Below are positions 1 to 10,530 of a DNA stretch of 64,000 bases, one piece after another. The notes beneath the pieces were generated by a model that was not told the DNA's origin, made no database searches, and was given only the letters and a program-made list of their open reading frames with translations. This DNA comes from Bombyx mori. Lineage: Eukaryota; Arthropoda; Insecta; Lepidoptera; Bombycidae. Both the position numbers and the translations under genes were made by a program. The DNA lies in the NCBI RefSeq assembly GCF_030269925.1, contig NC_085123.1, forward strand, positions 682,001-746,000, given 5' to 3'. The number at the start of each line of letters is the position of its first letter. Within the stretch, counting starts at the first letter, position 1.

Positions 1-599
1 CCTGTGACACTAATAAGCATGTTTGAAAAATCTTAGTATTCTATGAAAACCGTTGTTTCTGACAGCCTAGTAAAGTCTTCGAAAAGTTTGAAAAAAACTG
101 ATCTCTTTTATTTAGGCACACAATCATATATGCCCTCGTATTATGGTAAGTATTTAACGTTACTTGTGGACATCAGCATAGGAGTCAGGCCGCCGCCAAA
201 TAATCGAAAAAGCAATTGTCGTGTAAACATACCAATGTAGAAATATGCTAAAGAATTCTTTTGACTAAAGCACAGTTTTGACTGAACATTCTTATTACAC
301 AATGCTTTATTGCGACAAACGAATTATACATAATTAGAATTAAAATTACCAAAGGTGGTTATTACCAGCACATAACCAAATGCAATTACGATTTTTGCTC
401 CGTATACATGTACATATTATTATATACATATTATTATGTGGAAATGTGCGTCGGCTTTCTTCAAATAAACTATTTATTGTTTTCTACAAACATTATATGT
501 TATTCAATGAAGTATATCACGGTATCAATCATTAGGTTAGGCCAACGTGTCTTAAAAAATGTAAAGTGATATGTATTTAAGGAGAAGAGCTCACCACTT
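1..599. other. Unassigned AT-rich intergenic or intronic DNA
   Basis: I see no convincing gene or recognised repeat here. The longest open frame (43-240) has no domain or splice context and is treated as chance. Confidence 0.4.
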
Positions 600-830
600 T
601 TTACCCCCCTTCGACGAGCGAATTAACCAACAGACACAGCCCACTGAGTTTCTCGCCGGATCTTCTCAGTGGGTCGCGTTTCCGATCCGGTGGTAGATTC
701 TGCGAAGCACTGCTCTTGCTAGGGTCAGTGTTAGCAACTCTCCGGTTTGAGCCCCGCGAGCTCACCTACAAACGTTAGGGCGAAGCTGAAATAGCCTCTC
801 AAGGCTGTCAGCATAGGTAGGAGAAAAAAA
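600..830 (+). mobile_element. 3' end of a jockey-like LINE (family B), 5'-truncated
   Basis: The stretch holds the family-B 3' UTR: a segment resembling CTGAGTTTCTCGCCGG, a segment around GTGAGCTCACCTAC written as GCGAGCTCACCTAC, the terminal CATAGGTAGGA and then an A/T tract. At least nine similar copies occur in the window. The 3' UTR is also related to that of the full-length LINE at 22528-27683, so this is a LINE tail rather than a gene. Confidence 0.75.
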
Positions 831-1207
831 AAATTTTTTTTACCCCTAATGATTCGAGGTCAAAGAATATTATTTTCACTGGGAATCGCGTATCCTACTT
901 ACATGACTTTACTGTTAGCAATCGACATTGTTAATGACATCGATATCAATACAAACATGAGTTGAATGTGTAACAAGTAAAACACGAATATATAGCGCTT
1001 AAAACGACTGAAGCCGCAAGCAAAAGCTATAAAAGAAATTAATGCTGTCAATAGTTAGAGATCCTTGGCATGAATACCGCGAGTGCGTTCGCCTCGCGGA
1101 CAGGTGTGGCTCGACCTTAACGCACCTTATTACCGAACCTTCATGTCAGACAGTGCGACTTTATCTCCTCAAAGTTGAACGGCATCCGCACCCGTGGTCC
1201 AGTGGTA
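831..1207. other. Unassigned, partly GC-richer segment
   Basis: Positions 1042-1205 are less AT-rich than their surroundings and contain an open frame, but it has no recognisable domain. Nothing else is supported. Confidence 0.35.
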
Positions 1208-1531
1208 TCTTATTTTTTTTTTTTCGTATAGGGTGAACGGTATCGCGGCCCACCTAACGTTAAGTGGTTACACGACTCCATATATGTAAATCACAATGTG
1301 AAGCTATCCTTTTTGAGACTTGAGGTCTATGTCTCAATTGTATAGTAATTACGACAATTACAATTTTTGTGGGTTTGATTTATATTTCTCGACGTCATTC
1401 CTTCACGTAAGTCAAGTAAGTATTTCATTACAAAAATTTTTACCCGCCTGCGAGATTCGAACCCCGGCTCAGTTGTATCGCTCGATTTGTATACACCGGG
1501 CGTCTTAACTTTTAGGCCACGACAACTACGC
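1208..1531 (-). mobile_element. Degenerate Bm1 SINE
   Basis: The tail starts at a T tract and the tRNA-like head ends near 1531 (GGCCACGACAACTA on the plus strand). The B-box region reads GATTCGAACCCCGG on the plus strand. The body is diverged and shortened, so this is an old copy. Confidence 0.7.
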
Positions 1532-2119
1532 AATGTAATAAAAAAAATATGTTTACCAATTCTCGCAGATCACAGCCTTTTTCTTATCATGAAATCGTTA
1601 CTTTTCTTAATATACGGATTTAATAAACTAAACACATCTCTAACAAAACCCGGTTATTCCACAGATAATTGCAAAACATTTTACATGTTCTGAACACATT
1701 TTGTTCTATTAAGTACAGTGATTTAAAGACAATTTACTGTGAGATTTGAAACGGAAGAAAAGTTTGTATCAGTGTTATTAGTGAGCTGGTTATTACCGAC
1801 AAGGGCATTGTAATTGTACCGGAGGAGGGGTGGGTCGTGAGCCCGCAAGGGTCGCCGCCAAACACTCATCTATTTCTGCAGAAAAGTGATCATACGTTCT
1901 CGGAATTCAGCTAAGTGTTCCGCCTTTCGTTCACGCTGCCACCGATATTTACGCCGTGAACTCCAACGACAACTTAATTAACAATTGGATGGTGAGCTTC
2001 CTGTCTATGGCAATAAGAATGTCAGACAACAGCCAGTCGGAGATTAATGCGATACAGCCCGTGTAAATTCGTAGCTTGACACTAAGCAATTGTGGAGTAT
2101 AATGACAGAGGAAAGATTA
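1532..2119. other. Unassigned DNA
   Basis: Positions 1775-2060 are more GC-rich and may be an unrecognised old repeat. I see no open frame of note. Confidence 0.3.
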
Positions 2120-2520
2120 CACCGAGCGGGTGATATTGCTCGGTTTTTTTTTTGCTTACATGGGTGGACGAGCTCACGGCCCACCTGGTGTTAAGTGGTT
2201 ACTGGAGCCCATAGACATATATAACGTAAATACGCCATCCACCTTGAGATATAAGTTCTAAGATCTCAATATAGTTACAACGGCTGCCCTACCCTTAAAA
2301 TCGAAACGCATTACTACTTCACGGCAGAAATAGGCGGGGTGATAGTACCGTGCGGACTCACAAGAGGTCCTACCACCAGTCGGTAGACCGAGAGTCTGAA
2401 TGTTGTTGTTTGATACTTGTATATACGCAAGCTTATCTTGAAAATGTCATAAGCGAGATTCAAGCATCTGTCAAACATCTTGCGTTGTATGATGGCCAAT
2501 ACATTTTAATGATAATCTCA
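2120..2520. repeat. Unnamed interspersed repeat, interrupted by a Bm1 copy
   Basis: Flanks on both sides of the Bm1 at 2143-2381 match one continuous sequence at 46800-46975: CACCGAGC, GTGATATTGCTCGG, GAATGTTGTTGTT, AGCGAGATTCA and TTGCGTTGTATGATGGC. The second copy lacks the SINE, so it acts as a paralogous empty site. The family is not one I can name. Confidence 0.6.
2143..2381 (-). mobile_element. Bm1 SINE, 3' part
   Basis: The element reads from its T-tract tail (plus strand) to the ACCACCAGT box and lacks the tRNA-like head. It sits inside the repeat at 2120-2520. A short CGGT flanks both sides and may be the target duplication. Confidence 0.9.
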
Positions 2521-3027
2521 CCCAACCTCACTTTAAAAATATCCTTGTATCGATTAGCTTTAAAAACTACAATCGCTTGCAGCTGATTTTCGAATTGTGA
2601 CATTATCGAATTCGAATCAGATCTAGTGTCGTTGAAGCGTTTCATAAGAAGCAAACAAACATAGGAAGTCAAAATACAATAAAAGCGTAGAAAAACGCAG
2701 TAGTTTTGTGAACGGTAAACGGTGAGGTAGCGAATGAACGCACGCGATGCACACACGCGATACAAAACAATGCAAAGATTAAAAATTACATAAAACATTT
2801 ATTATTTTCTTTGCCTGACTTAGTTTTAGAGAACTTGTAACTACGGTATTTGGTTTAGAAACGAAAATTCCATTTAACTTCATTGGCACTAAATACATTC
2901 ATTTTCCTTGAAAGATTTAAAATGTTATTCTCAGCAACAAACATTGTTTTTATAATTGCATACCTATATGAAAAAAATGCATATTTTTTTATTTGAAAAT
3001 CATTAACAAGTTATTCTCGTTCTAATT
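2521..3027. other. Unassigned AT-rich DNA
   Basis: A minus-strand open frame (2460-2798) is present, but its composition and lack of domains make it unconvincing. Confidence 0.35.
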
Positions 3028-3155
3028 TTGTAACTATACGTGAGACCTTAGAACTTATATCTCAAGGTGGGTGGCGCTTTACGTTGTAGATGTCTATGGG
3101 CTCCAGTAACCACTTTGGGCTGTGAGCTCGTCCAACCATATAAGCAATAAATAAA
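3028..3155 (+). mobile_element. Bm1 SINE tail fragment
   Basis: The segment matches the last ~130 bp of Bm1 (TATCTCAAGGTGGGTGGCGC to AAGCAATAAATAAAA). Confidence 0.85.
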
Positions 3156-3243
3156 AAAAATTGGCGTATCGAATATTTGAAATTAAATTTTACATAATAT
3201 TATGTTTTTCTGTAACAATATTTATTTAGAAACTAAATTTTTT

Positions 3244-3465
3244 TCATATAAATAATATGGAAAAATAGAGTCGAAACGTAATTATTATTAACAAAGGCCT
3301 ACTTTTGACGCAAGTCGAAATGTTTCGGTTCACTGCGGCCAAACCAACAAAAAGTGATGAAAGTATCGCGCTAAAAAGAAATATGATCACTATTATAATA
3401 CAATAATGAAAATATCGGTCACGCAATGGAATCATAATAACATTATATTTATCGGCGAACTTCAT
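3244..3465 (-). other. Possible small membrane-protein ORF or exon
   Basis: An ATG-started minus-strand frame of 73 codons contains a strongly hydrophobic stretch (about residues 22-43) after a short basic N-terminus. It lies downstream of the four-TM gene on the same strand. A weak acceptor-like AG (ATGAAG|TTC) precedes it. No family is recognised and the AT-rich setting makes a chance frame likely. Confidence 0.15.
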
Positions 3466-3612
3466 TAAAGAAGCACAATTTAGACATTAGTTATTTATTT
3501 ATTTGATACACAATATTTGAATTTGATGTTCGAGTGTGGACATGATTGTCGCTCCTCCAGTTAAAGCCGGAAATCTCTCGAGTTAAATCCACGGATACAA
3601 TGTGAATGTCCA

Positions 3613-3735
3613 TCTTTTTTTTTGTGATTGAAGGATTGCTGGTGGCCTGGAGGCCTTTCCAGTTTCGCCAGGACAGGTGGGCGAGCAAGGGCTCAGCCAA
3701 GAGGAGTGTGATTTGTTAACAGCTGCCCTAATAAC
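3613..3735 (-). mobile_element. 3' end fragment of jockey LINE family A
   Basis: T tract followed by GATTGAAGGATT, GGCCTTTCCAGTTT and GACAGGTGGGCGAGCAA. These match the terminal 3' UTR of the full-length element at 22528-27683 in reverse orientation. Confidence 0.85.
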
Positions 3736-3764
3736 CTCTTAGGCTATCAGCGAATAGGTACTTT

Positions 3765-4010
3765 ACTGTTGGTAGGACCTCTTGTGAGTCCGCACGGGTA
3801 GATACCACCACCCTACCTATTTCTGTTGTGAAGCAGTAATGCGTTTCGGCTTGAAGCGTGGGGCAGCCGTTGTAACTATACTTGAGATCTTAGAACTTAT
3901 CTCAAGGTGGGTGGCGCATTTACGTTGTAGATGTCTATGGGCTCCAGTAACCACTTAACCACCAGGTGGGCTGTGAGCTCGTCCACCCGTCTAAGCAATA
4001 GAAAAACAAA
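3765..4010 (+). mobile_element. Bm1 SINE, 3' part
   Basis: It begins at TGGTAGGACCTCTTGTGAG and ends in the CTAAGCAATAGAAAA tail. The tRNA-like head is absent. Confidence 0.9.
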
Positions 4011-4382
4011 TCGATTGAATTGTGACCGTGACCGCCCCTCGTGTACGTAGAAAACGTACCAGAAAGAAATGTTTATTATCCATCCACGAGGTCTTCAATC
4101 AACGCCAGTTATGAGAGCGTGGCGAACGAAGCCGGATAAAAGCGTGTCTGGTATGGTACGTGATGATATTATCAAATATTAGGTCGTATTCTTTCACTGT
4201 GTGATACAAGCTGTTCCCAGCACCACTGAGACCAGAATACGGCGCTCCTAATCCACTTCTGGCGTGCGAATGCTGCTAAACAAACTAAAGGTGCGATGTT
4301 GCGAGAAAAAAACCGTGCCGTTTTATTGCCGTTTTGTTTGACATATAACGTGGGATGTGTTTGGACTTCAAATATATTTTTT

Positions 4383-4490
4383 TGTTGCTTAAATTGGTGG
4401 ATGAACCCACGGCCCAGTTTTCCAGAAATCCATAGACGTCTACCACGTAAATTGCCCACTTGAAGACATGAGTTCTAAGGTCTCAATTTT
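4383..4490 (-). mobile_element. Old Bm1 SINE tail
   Basis: Recognisable but diverged: TTGCTTAAATTGGTGGATGA, CATAGACGTCTACCACGTAA, GAGTTCTAAGGTCTCAA. Confidence 0.7.
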
Positions 4491-4617
4491 TGCACTACAT
4501 TTGATTTTTCAAATCGGGATATAAATCGTGGAATTAACGAATATAAAATAACACAATGAAAAGAGCCCGCTTTTAATATATATTAAAAAAAATATCGAGT
4601 ATTATTATTATATTAGA

Positions 4618-4832
4618 CTAGCGACCCGCCCTCGCTTCGCTTCGGAAACATTAAAACACACGTGAAACAAAAAAAATAAAAATTTTTTTTTTTTTTAAAT
4701 GTAGCCTATGTTCATCAGGGACAATGTCGGCTTCTAATAGAAAAAGAATTTTTCAAATCGGTCCAGTAGTTTCGGAGCCTATTCGAAACAAACAAACAAA
4801 CAAATCTTTCCTCTTTATAATATTAGTATAGA
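4618..4832 (-). mobile_element. Non-autonomous Helitron-like element
   Basis: On the minus strand it starts TCTATACTAATATTATAAAG and ends in CTAG, and it lies between host A and T. These are Helitron traits (5' TC, 3' CTRR, insertion at AT). It shares the GGCTCCGAAACTACTGGAC-type core with the copies at 8.7, 20.7, 42.6 and 49.2 kb. Confidence 0.75.
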
Positions 4833-5551
4833 TGTACGACAAGCCGGTGTAATTGAAAACTTTTAACTACACGCAATGTAGCATGATTTATAATGGGTGC
4901 AGTCGATGTTAGGGGTCAACGTACTCCTAGTTTAGGCCGTTCTATCAATTGCACTGATACAGCGGCTGTCCGCATCAAATTCTGAATGCAGAATACCTAC
5001 CCGCGCCGACTCGCAACACGACCCGCCTAGGACTGTTCGTTCAAAGAGGTACGAACAAGGACATAAGTATTTTTCTTTCAACGAACAGACATGATTAAAA
5101 ACAATTATTTATTTTAATTTTAATTAGTGTAAGAATTGAACAATTGAAAGCCACCGTTTCACCGTACATTCAAACGTTTGTATTATTCGTGATTTACGAA
5201 CAACTACATATCTTTAACATAGGAAATGTTAAAGAATGCGGAACATATCACACAATTACTCTTTAGCAATAGATATAAACCAACTTGTCACGATTATAAC
5301 TGGTTATCGATTTTTATCATGTTCAACAGTTAATATATGGTATGCACCGGCTTCATTTGCATATCAGTCAATAGATGAGGTGATAGGCTTGGTGATATGT
5401 GTTGTTTGAACTTAAAAATTAATGTGTTGAAATAAGCAAGTGGCATAGCATTTTCCCAAAGTTAATTAAGTATGTACAGTATATCTGTTGAGAAATGGCA
5501 TGCATAACACATTATGGCTACTCTTTTTAACCGACTACAAAAAGGGAGGAG
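4833..5551. other. Mostly unassigned; Bm1 relic and MITE end inside
   Basis: A heavily decayed Bm1 core is visible at about 4950-5030. Positions 5527-5551 resemble the left end of the MITE at 14757-15066 (CCGACTACAAAAAGGGAGGA). No gene is seen. Confidence 0.4.
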
Positions 5552-5862
5552 GTTCTCACTTGGTTGTATTATATTTTATTGCTCTTGTAGGCAAACGAGC
5601 ATACGGCCCACCTGATCGTGATTGGTTACTGTCGCCCATGGACTTCAGTAATGCCAAGGGCAGAGACAAGCCGCTGCCAACCGTTAAGTACTCTCCACAA
5701 GCCTCATTTGAAGGAGAACATGTCGTAGCGCTCGGGAAGCACCGTGAAGGGGAGCTCATTCCAAAGCCGGATGGTACGTGGCATAAAAAATCTCTGGACA
5801 CGCACTGTGGATGAACGCAGTGGCTCCAGGTAGTATGGATGAACTTGGCTCCGGTTGCGGTA
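5552..5862 (-). mobile_element. CR1-like LINE 3' end, 5'-truncated
   Basis: The plus strand reads TTTTATTGCTCTTGTAGGC and CATACGGCCCACCTGAT, then the reverse complement of the last ~85 ORF2 codons of the element at 33703-37407, with substitutions. It is a decayed truncated insertion. Confidence 0.85.
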
Positions 5863-5914
5863 GGATTGTATTATCCTTCGATTTTCTTGTGTTAAAATTT
5901 AGTATTATGTACTA

Positions 5915-6131
5915 CTAGCGACCCGCCCTCGCTTCGCTTCGGAAACTGTAATTTATTATTGATTTCTCCACTATTTAATGGATGTTATTATCCATATAAA
6001 CCTTCCTCTTCAATCACTCTATCTGTTAAAAAAACCGCATCAAAATCCGTTGCGTAGTTTTAAAGATTTAAGCATACATAGGGACAGACAGATATAGGGA
6101 CAGAGAAAGCGACTTTGTTTTATACTATGTA
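5915..6131 (-). mobile_element. Helitron-like element, diverged
   Basis: The plus strand starts A|CTAGCGACCCGCCCTCGCTT, the same 3' end as the copy at 4618. The other end is weaker (TTTTATACTATGTAG). Its interior differs from the other copies. Confidence 0.6.
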
Positions 6132-6158
6132 GTGAAGATGTGTATGATGAAGACTCAC

Positions 6159-6320
6159 GGTGCTGGCGGGGTGGGCAGGCAGGAGGACCACGGGGGGGTG
6201 TTTGTTTCTCTGTTTGCGAACGCCGTGTCGTGTCCGCCCCGTCGTCGCTGCTCCTTGACCCAGCCAGTGCGTCACCAATTTCTCTTTGCTGTTCGCACTC
6301 CCAAACTCCTGAGTCTCGTC
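6159..6320 (-). CDS. Candidate 3' exon of the four-TM gene (frame uncertain)
   Basis: This 162-bp GC-rich island on the minus strand has an acceptor (T8 tract, then GTCCAAAAG|GACGAG) and a consensus donor (CAGCACC|GTGAGT). Two frames stay open. One, in phase 0, reads DETQEFGSANSKEK and would join a splice at AAG|GTTAGG inside the exon at 6922-7260. The other reads RDSGVWECEQQREIGDA, is acidic and serine-rich like a cytoplasmic tail, and would need a phase-1 donor such as GGAG|GTCAGC. I infer an alternative C-terminal exon; it could also be a decayed island without function. Confidence 0.35.
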
Positions 6321-6344
6321 CTTTTGGACAAAAAAAAGTTGCCA

Positions 6345-6921
6345 ATATTGAAAAGCTGATGAGATCTAATCATGATTTTAGTGTCAGATATTCCGCGCGT
6401 CTTAGCTTCAGCCAGTGTTGGACAAATAGCTATAACCACGGAAATTGCAACAGGTCAGGAGATCCTTCAGTTTATCCTAACCTCACACATATATCGGGCG
6501 GTGGAGACCTATTTGGTTTGAGCAACATTTTCGACAAATTTACAGGTCGCCATTTAGTTTGAAATTTGGAAAAAATATCATAAAAGAAAAAACATCTTCA
6601 GTTATTTTAATAGTTTATAATAATATATAATTTTAATTTAATATTGTAATATTGCTGCTAATTACAAATAAAACGCACCTTTAATTACAAAATGTCGCGT
6701 ATTAAGCGAAGTGTGGCTTAAACCAAAATATCCTTTCAACCCTCGATATGAGTTTTATATCCAGCTTTGTTAACGGCTATGCTTAAATAATTGGCAGATA
6801 AATGTTTAAATTCTTGAGGATCCTTTGTGTTACATCTTAACTTTATGAACTATACATACATAGGTGCTAGCTGTTATGACAAACTACTGTTACAAAAATA
6901 CTACAAGAATCTTGTGATCAG
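6345..6921. other. Probable 3' UTR or intron of the four-TM gene
   Basis: No open frame of interest is seen. A minus-strand ATTAAA lies near 6680 and could serve as a poly(A) signal for the exon ending at 6922; this is weak. Confidence 0.3.
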
Positions 6922-7260
6922 TCATAAGTAAAGTATGGTTCTTATGTAAGAATGCCTAACCTTCTTTTTCTTTAATGTCTCTCCCTGAAGTTTTATCTCC
7001 AACTCCTTACATAGTTCGTGGTTCTTATTTCTCTCCACGTCTTGAGTCTTTTTGGCTTCGTCTACTGTAACCACAAACGGCTGACCTCCTTTAAAAGTGG
7101 GATCGAATTGGTTATGGTCGAAGGGTTGCTTCGGGCGGAAGCAGGGACATATCCTCTTAGACAAGTGGTAGATACTGACGATGCTGATCAAACAGTGTGC
7201 TGTTGCGATGATCAGCAACGCTATGTTGGTCAGAACTGGCGTCCATGCTTGCATTTCATC
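6922..7260 (-). CDS. Four-TM membrane protein gene, terminal coding exon (TM4 and tail)
   Basis: The exon starts after the acceptor TTTCATTTCCCAG and reads DEMQAWTPVLTNIALL in phase 0, matching the phase-0 end of the exon at 14287. About residues 8-30 form one hydrophobic helix (TM4), followed by a basic Cys-containing juxtamembrane stretch (SKRICPCFRPK) and a ~70-residue charged, lysine-rich tail, ending at TGA (6922-6924), 112 codons in all. With the TM1-TM2 and TM3 exons upstream it makes a tetraspan layout that reminds me of TMEM196 or sarcospan-like proteins; I cannot assign a family. The last 16 residues could be read-through of an intron if the AAG|GTTAGG site is used. Confidence 0.75.
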   Translation of the reverse strand, partial: DEMQAWTPVLTNIALLIIATAHCLISIVSIYHLSKRICPCFRPKQPFDHNQFDPTFKGGQPFVVTVDEAKKTQDVERNKNHELCKELEIKLQGETLKKKKVRHSYIRTILYL

Positions 7261-7440
7261 CTGGGAAATGAAAAACGGATGGTTAATTTTATAATTATTA
7301 TTAATTAATTTTATATTATGTAATTAATGCATGCTGTGATTGCCTATAATTAGAGTTGCAGTTATCAATTGCTCTATACATGTCAATGTTATTTTATGTC
7401 TTACTGTAAACCCTGTCGGTAATCCTTAAATAAATAAATA

Positions 7441-7870
7441 AGTCGTTGTGGCCTAAAGGATAAGACGTCCGGTGCATTCGTATCGAGCGATGCACTGGTG
7501 TTCTAATTCCGCAGGCAGGTACCAATTTTTCTAATGAAATAATATGTGCTTAACAAATATTCACGATCGGCTTCCACGGTGAAGGAATAACAGCGTGTAA
7601 TAAAAATCAAACCCACAAAAACTATAATTTGCGTAATTACTGGTGGCCTCTTGTGAGTCCGCATGGGCAAGTACCACCACCCTGCCTATTTCTGCCGTGA
7701 AGCAGTAATACGTTTCGGTTTGAAAGGTGGGGCAGCCGTTGTAACTATACTTGAGACCTTGGAACTTATATCTCAAGGTGGGTGGCGCATTTACGTTGTA
7801 GATGTCTATGGGCTCCAGTAACCACTTAACACCTGCTGTGAGCTCGTCGAGCCATCTATGCAAATATATA
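7441..7870 (+). mobile_element. Bm1 SINE, near full length
   Basis: It has the tRNA-like head (TGGCCTAAAGGATAAGACGT, a perfect A box), the B-box region, the body and the tail. The B box is mutated (TGTTCTAATTCC), so transcription by RNA polymerase III is probably lost. It lies in intron 2 of the four-TM gene, antisense to it. Confidence 0.93.
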
Positions 7871-8664
7871 TATATATACAGCAAGTGAGTGCCACCGCTC
7901 GCTTCATCCAGGAAGTGGAAGTTTTTATGATTAGACTGGAAGGAGCGAAAGGTTCTCGACAAGAGATAATGGTTCAGCTGGTTATTTAAAACCTTGTGGC
8001 GCGTGAGCTCGTTGGTTTATCTATTAAATTAAAAGGTACAGCGCAGTATGCTGATAGGAGGGATCTTCTGTATCTTGTGGTTTATTCGATCTTTACACGA
8101 GATAAAGCTATCAACCCTTCGAAGCGCAGACCTGAATGTACGTATGTATATTTGCTAAACAAGCACAAAGCCCACTACTGTACATTAATCAATGAATTAG
8201 TTAAATTTGAAGGCAGTTGACATTGGCCCAGTAAATGCAGCGATAGGCACATTGTAAAGGTGTTGTGTAATTTTCTCACGCATGTTTAAGATCGATTATT
8301 TGTGAGTGCTTGAAGCCCGGGTGCATAGATTACGTATAACTGTGCTAGTTTTGTACTAGAGCCCGGAAAGTATCAGAATCTTTTGACAGACAGCATTTTG
8401 ATTTTAGACGTCATTTGACCTTCCTTGCATCCATCGCATCGTACCCCTTTTATCATTTTAATTTCAAAATTATAATACACACGCACATCAAAGTTGCGTC
8501 AGGTTACTAAGAAACGAAAATTATAAAGATAGTTTGAATATTATTTTTTATTTATTTAAATGATTTTTTTAATATCTTGTATTATTATTTTTATATTATT
8601 TTTCTAATTTCCGTAAAAAGGTCATACACACAAAACATAAGCCATTGAGTTCATTGAGTCAGAG
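7871..8664. other. Unassigned intronic DNA
   Basis: A (TA)n tract follows the SINE. The frame at 7996-8220 has no domain support. Nothing else stands out. Confidence 0.4.
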
Positions 8665-9037
8665 CTTCCCTGTAAACGATATCTGACGTTGTTTTATTTT
8701 TTTCAATAAATGATCACTTTTTGTGGCATAACTATTATATAATAGTTGGACATAAATATGCTGTGTCGACACTATCAAAACGATAATGTGTTCTGAAAAG
8801 TCATAGTACATTATTTTAATCTATCATCAATAGTTATCGAATCAATAATTCTTTTACACCTTAGGTTACATTACTGGAGTTTTAGTAAGGATCCCTAATT
8901 TTTTTTAAAAATAATATAATATGTCACTCGGTGATAGTGTAGCTTCCAAACATTGAAAGAATTTTTCAAATCGGTTCAGTAGTTTCGGAGCCTATTCAAT
9001 ACAAACTAATCTTTCCTGTTTATAATTTTAGTATAGA
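8665..9037 (-). mobile_element. Non-autonomous Helitron-like element, 3' end uncertain
   Basis: The minus strand begins TCTATACTAAAATTATAAAC next to host T on the plus strand and carries the same core as 20746-21180 and 49221-49655. The CTAG end is not clear. Confidence 0.65.
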
Positions 9038-9354
9038 TAACACATGTCGAGATGTGTTCACTAGGAAAAACCCAAATTTCTATTTAGTTAACATGGTGGC
9101 TCATCCGTAATTTCTTATGTTGTAAACACTTTACGATATCTGTGATACAGTAATTTTAACGTTTGTTTTTTTATTGTCTGTTTGAGAAGATATTCAATCT
9201 CAACGCCTTTATGATGCTTAACAGTTATAAGTGACCTCAATATGGATACAGCTGCCTTGAAAGATAGAACTGGGGTCTCAACTACGTAGATATGACGGTT
9301 GTCCTACCATCCTACCCTTCAAACAAATATCTTAGTTTAGCGGCCCATATATAT
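9038..9354. other. Unassigned, possible ancient Bm1 remnant
   Basis: Positions 9230-9330 faintly resemble a Bm1 body. No gene is seen. Confidence 0.3.
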
Positions 9355-9600
9355 ATTTTTTTATTGTTTAAATGGGTGGACGAACTCACAGCCCACCTGG
9401 TGTTAAGTGGTTACTGGAGCCCATAGACATCTAGGACGTAAATGCGCCACCCACCTTGAGATTTGAGTTCTAAGGTCTCAAGTATAGTAACAACGGCTGC
9501 CCCACCCTTCAAACCGAAACGCATTACTGCTTCACGGCAGAAATAGGCAGGGTGGTGGTACCTACCCGTGCGGACTCATAAGAGGTCCTACCACCAGCGG
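9355..9600 (-). mobile_element. Bm1 SINE, 3' part
   Basis: T-tract, GGTGGACGAACTCACAGCCC, body, and the GGTCCTACCACCAG box at the far end; the head is missing. Confidence 0.92.
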
Positions 9601-9854
9601 GATAGTACGCACGGGCATGCTTGTAACGTCCAGCACAATACAATTAATTTTCTTTAACAAAACCGAGTACTTAAGCTAAACAGAAGATTTAATGCGATCA
9701 AAAAATTTAAAACAATGCAATGCACGTTCTCTCGCAATAAAGTGATTATAATCTTTGTTCGCAGAAAGAATTTTTGAGAGATTCAAACAATGATAAAAAC
9801 GTTATTTCTTCGAACCGACAACGCGACATATTAATCTGTCTAACGTTGATTGTT

Positions 9855-10180
9855 GTAGAAAAAAAATAGTAGTTTAAAAAAATTAACAAAATACGCTTTT
9901 ATAGAAAATCCAACTAAAAATAGAAAATAAATTTTAATTCTATAAAAGCGTATTTTGTTAGTTTTTTTAAACTATTATTTATTTTTCATTTTTTAGTTGA
10001 ATTTCATTTTTTTCAATTATTATTTTTAATATTATATTGTCATCGGTCCTTAATAAGTATACCAAATTTCCAGTTAATCCGACGCTTTGAAGGGGGTCAA
10101 AATCATGTTCAAAGATTCCGTTACATACATACATACTGACACACATACGTCTGAAGCTAATAAAAGCGTATTAATAATAT
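9855..10180. repeat. Inverted-repeat element, copy 1
   Basis: It contains an internal inverted pair (TTAACAAAATACGCTTTTAT and ATAAAAGCGTATTTTGTTAG). Further right lies a segment with CCTTAATAAGTATACC and AAGGGGGTCAAAATCATG, and the end is TCTGAAGCTAATAAAAGCGT. A second copy at 55512-57215 lies in the opposite orientation and is split by a mariner. The superfamily is not clear. Confidence 0.65.
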
Positions 10181-10304
10181 AATAAACGAAATTTAACCTA
10201 TGTACCGTAGCGCGGTCAAAGACCTGAACACACTTGTAGATGCAGTACAGATTAACAACATTAGTATTATCTAGAAGTATTATGAATGTGTATTACTCTG
10301 TTAT

Positions 10305-10430
10305 TCATTTATTTTTCTTGGTTGGGGGGACCAGCTCCCGGCCCACGTGGTGTTAAATGGTTACCCGAGCCCATAGACATCTACACTCTGAGATATGAGT
10401 TCTAAGGTCTCCGTTTTTACAGTACTCAAT
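10305..10430 (-). mobile_element. Bm1 tail, left half of an inverted pair
   Basis: GGCCCACGTGGTGTTAAATG and AGCCCATAGACATCTACA on the plus strand mark a minus-strand Bm1 tail lying directly against a plus-strand tail. Confidence 0.8.
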
Positions 10431-10530
10431 GTGGGTGGCGCAATTACGTTGTAGATGTCTATGGGCTCCAGTAACCAATTTACACCAGGTGGACTGTGAG
10501 CTCGTCCACCCATATAAAAAATAATAATAA
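10431..10530 (+). mobile_element. Bm1 tail, right half of an inverted pair
   Basis: GTGGGTGGCGCAATTACGTT through GTCCACCCATATAAAAAATA in direct orientation, abutting the minus-strand tail. Confidence 0.85.

Noticed and set aside
2460..2798. A 112-codon minus-strand frame
   Set aside because: It overlaps a repeat, starts and ends without context, and shows no family features.
5488..5814. A 108-codon plus-strand frame
   Set aside because: It is the antisense of a CR1-like LINE tail.
7441..7520. A tRNA gene, from the tRNA-like A and B boxes
   Set aside because: The boxes are the head of a Bm1 SINE that continues into the SINE body; no acceptor stem or discrete tRNA is formed. The same holds at 15614, 11800 and 38340.
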